Positions 21,697 to 22,434 of a stretch of 22,434 nt of DNA are shown piece by piece. The notes under the pieces were generated by a model, which ran no database searches, was not told the origin of the DNA, and was given only the letters and a program-made list of their open reading frames with translations. The stretch is from CAYMCQ01 sp964389025 (GTDB taxonomy: Bacteria; Verrucomicrobiota; Verrucomicrobiia; Limisphaerales; CAYMCQ01): positions 1 to 22,434 of the forward strand of contig CAYMCQ010000071.1 of NCBI GenBank assembly GCA_964389025.1, in the 5' to 3' direction. A program made the translations under genes and the position numbers. Numbering within the stretch: the stretch's first letter is position 1; each line of letters opens with the position of its first letter.

Positions 21697-22230
21697 TCAC
21701 AAATTCGTTGCCAGCCCATCCTTTGATTGCAATTGCCGGCGAAGATTTTTGATGGCGGTGTGGATCAGGAAACCAACATTGGTCACGGTGAGGTTTGTGA
21801 TGGCGCTGATTTCCTGGTAGCTCAAGTCGTTTTGAAATTTCAATCGCACGACTTCCTGCTGGTTTTTCGGAAGCGTGGCGACGAGCCGCAAAATTTCACT
21901 CGTCGTCTCGCGCTGTTCCGCCGTCATCGCGGGCGACGGCTCGGCGCTCGGGCGCGAGTTCATTTCAATTTCAGTCAAGGTTGTCATGCGGCTTTCTTTT
22001 CGTTGAACGTCGAGCGCGCGGTTGCGGCAAACTTTGAACAGCCATTGCGCGAGGTGCGGCTCGACGCGGCTGCGATCTTCGTCGCACAACTTGACGAACG
22101 TGTCCTGCACCACGTCGCGGGCGCGTTCGAGGTTTCCGGTGATGAGCATCGCGTAGCGCGTGAGAGGCGCTGCGTGGCGTTCCATCACCGACTTGATCCA
22201 GTCGGCCTGCGTTGAATCGTCGCTGTTCAT
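21697..22230 (-). CDS. ECF RNA polymerase sigma factor
   Basis: A 177-aa sigma-70 family factor of the extracytoplasmic-function type. Region 2 (about 15-80) includes ARDVVQDTFVKLCD (37-50) and LAQWLFKVCRNRALDVQR (60-77), for core binding and -10 recognition. Region 4 (about 110-166) is a helix-turn-helix with LPKNQQEVVRLKFQNDLSYQ (120-139) and EISAITNLTVTNVGFLIHTA. It would direct RNA polymerase to a small regulon. I chose the ATG at 22230; the TTG at 22242 adds only four residues. The downstream VWA protein with an anti-sigma-like N-terminus is the probable partner. Expression may be autoregulated, but I cannot identify the promoter. Confidence 0.93.
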   Translation of the reverse strand: MNSDDSTQADWIKSVMERHAAPLTRYAMLITGNLERARDVVQDTFVKLCDEDRSRVEPHLAQWLFKVCRNRALDVQRKESRMTTLTEIEMNSRPSAEPSPAMTAEQRETTSEILRLVATLPKNQQEVVRLKFQNDLSYQEISAITNLTVTNVGFLIHTAIKNLRRQLQSKDGLATNL

Positions 22231-22324
22231 GTTCGCCCGCAAGGGCTGCCATCCCGCCGTTCACTGGGACAACGGACGAGCCGGATGTTTATTAGACGGA
22301 GAATGAAATTTTTTTCTGCGGAGC

Positions 22325-22340
22325 GCGGGCTTCAGCCCGC
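22325..22340. repeat. Short hairpin repeat upstream of the sigma gene
   Basis: GCGGGCT (22325-22331) and AGCCCGC (22334-22340) form a 7-bp hairpin. The motif GCGGGCTTCAGCCCGC is a dispersed repeat in many bacterial genomes in my recollection. The rest of 22231-22434 shows no gene and no confident promoter. Functioning as a terminator for a gene beyond the window is possible. Confidence 0.4.
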
Positions 22341-22434
22341 TTCACTCAACGAAGTCCAATGAATTCCCGAACTATCCCTGGAGTATGTAGATAACGCAAA
22401 TTTGAGTTGGTAGCCCCGCCTATGTCCTACCTCG

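Noticed and set aside
22325..22340. Hairpin as an intrinsic terminator.
   Set aside because: No T-run directly follows on either strand; it looks more like a dispersed repeat.

Overview
All credible genes in this window lie on the minus strand, so transcription reads from high to low coordinates. The content suggests a Verrucomicrobiota bacterium, perhaps near Pedosphaera/Limisphaerales. This is inferred from a large secreted Ig-repeat protein with a Verrucomicrobia-style C-terminal region, an anti-sigma-like VWA protein with an LPALSKAK membrane helix, an EHP-type mini-lipoprotein, and dense GC-rich palindromic repeats. No rRNA, tRNA or CRISPR was seen.

Layout from high to low coordinates. 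(1) 22230-19148: an ECF sigma factor followed by a membrane-anchored VWA/DUF3520 protein with an anti-sigma-like N-terminus, separated by a pair of hairpin repeats. (2) 18989-10112: a probable arsenosugar pathway: ArsM-type methyltransferase, DUF559 nuclease-like protein, sterol-desaturase-family membrane enzyme, radical SAM ArsS, mini-lipoprotein, transglutaminase-like lipoprotein, TVP38/TMEM64 membrane protein, mercuric-reductase-like flavoprotein, and a fused TIGR04282-TIGR04283 glycosyltransferase. Spacing is very tight (3-19 nt gaps or ATGA overlaps) in two runs: DUF559-desaturase-ArsS and transglutaminase-TVP38-flavoprotein-glycosyltransferase. In the expected pathway ArsM methylates arsenic, ArsS attaches a SAM-derived (deoxy)adenosyl moiety, and later enzymes build the sugar. 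The roles of the desaturase, transglutaminase protein, TVP38 and flavoprotein are unproven. (3) 9995-6724: a translationally coupled pair of secreted M16 peptidase subunits, one with the zinc motif and one without. (4) 6518-3555: a 987-aa secreted protein with five Ig-like domains. (5) 3464-67: the end of a surface-polysaccharide cluster: a flippase remnant, a TylF-like methyltransferase, a flippase and a GT2 glycosyltransferase.

The most unusual feature is a family of GC-rich palindromic repeats that enter coding regions. A 46-bp inverted repeat (45 of 46 positions identical) brackets the DUF559 gene between arsM and the desaturase, and its upstream copy supplies a textbook Shine-Dalgarno sequence for DUF559. 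A related inverted-repeat pair without a gene (162 bp) sits in frame inside the signal-peptide region of one M16 gene. A different repeat sits in frame in the signal peptide of the partner M16 gene, and a third palindrome sits in frame inside arsS. I propose, as inference only, that DUF559 and its repeats form an autonomous/non-autonomous mobile pair comparable in logic to RAYT/REP systems.
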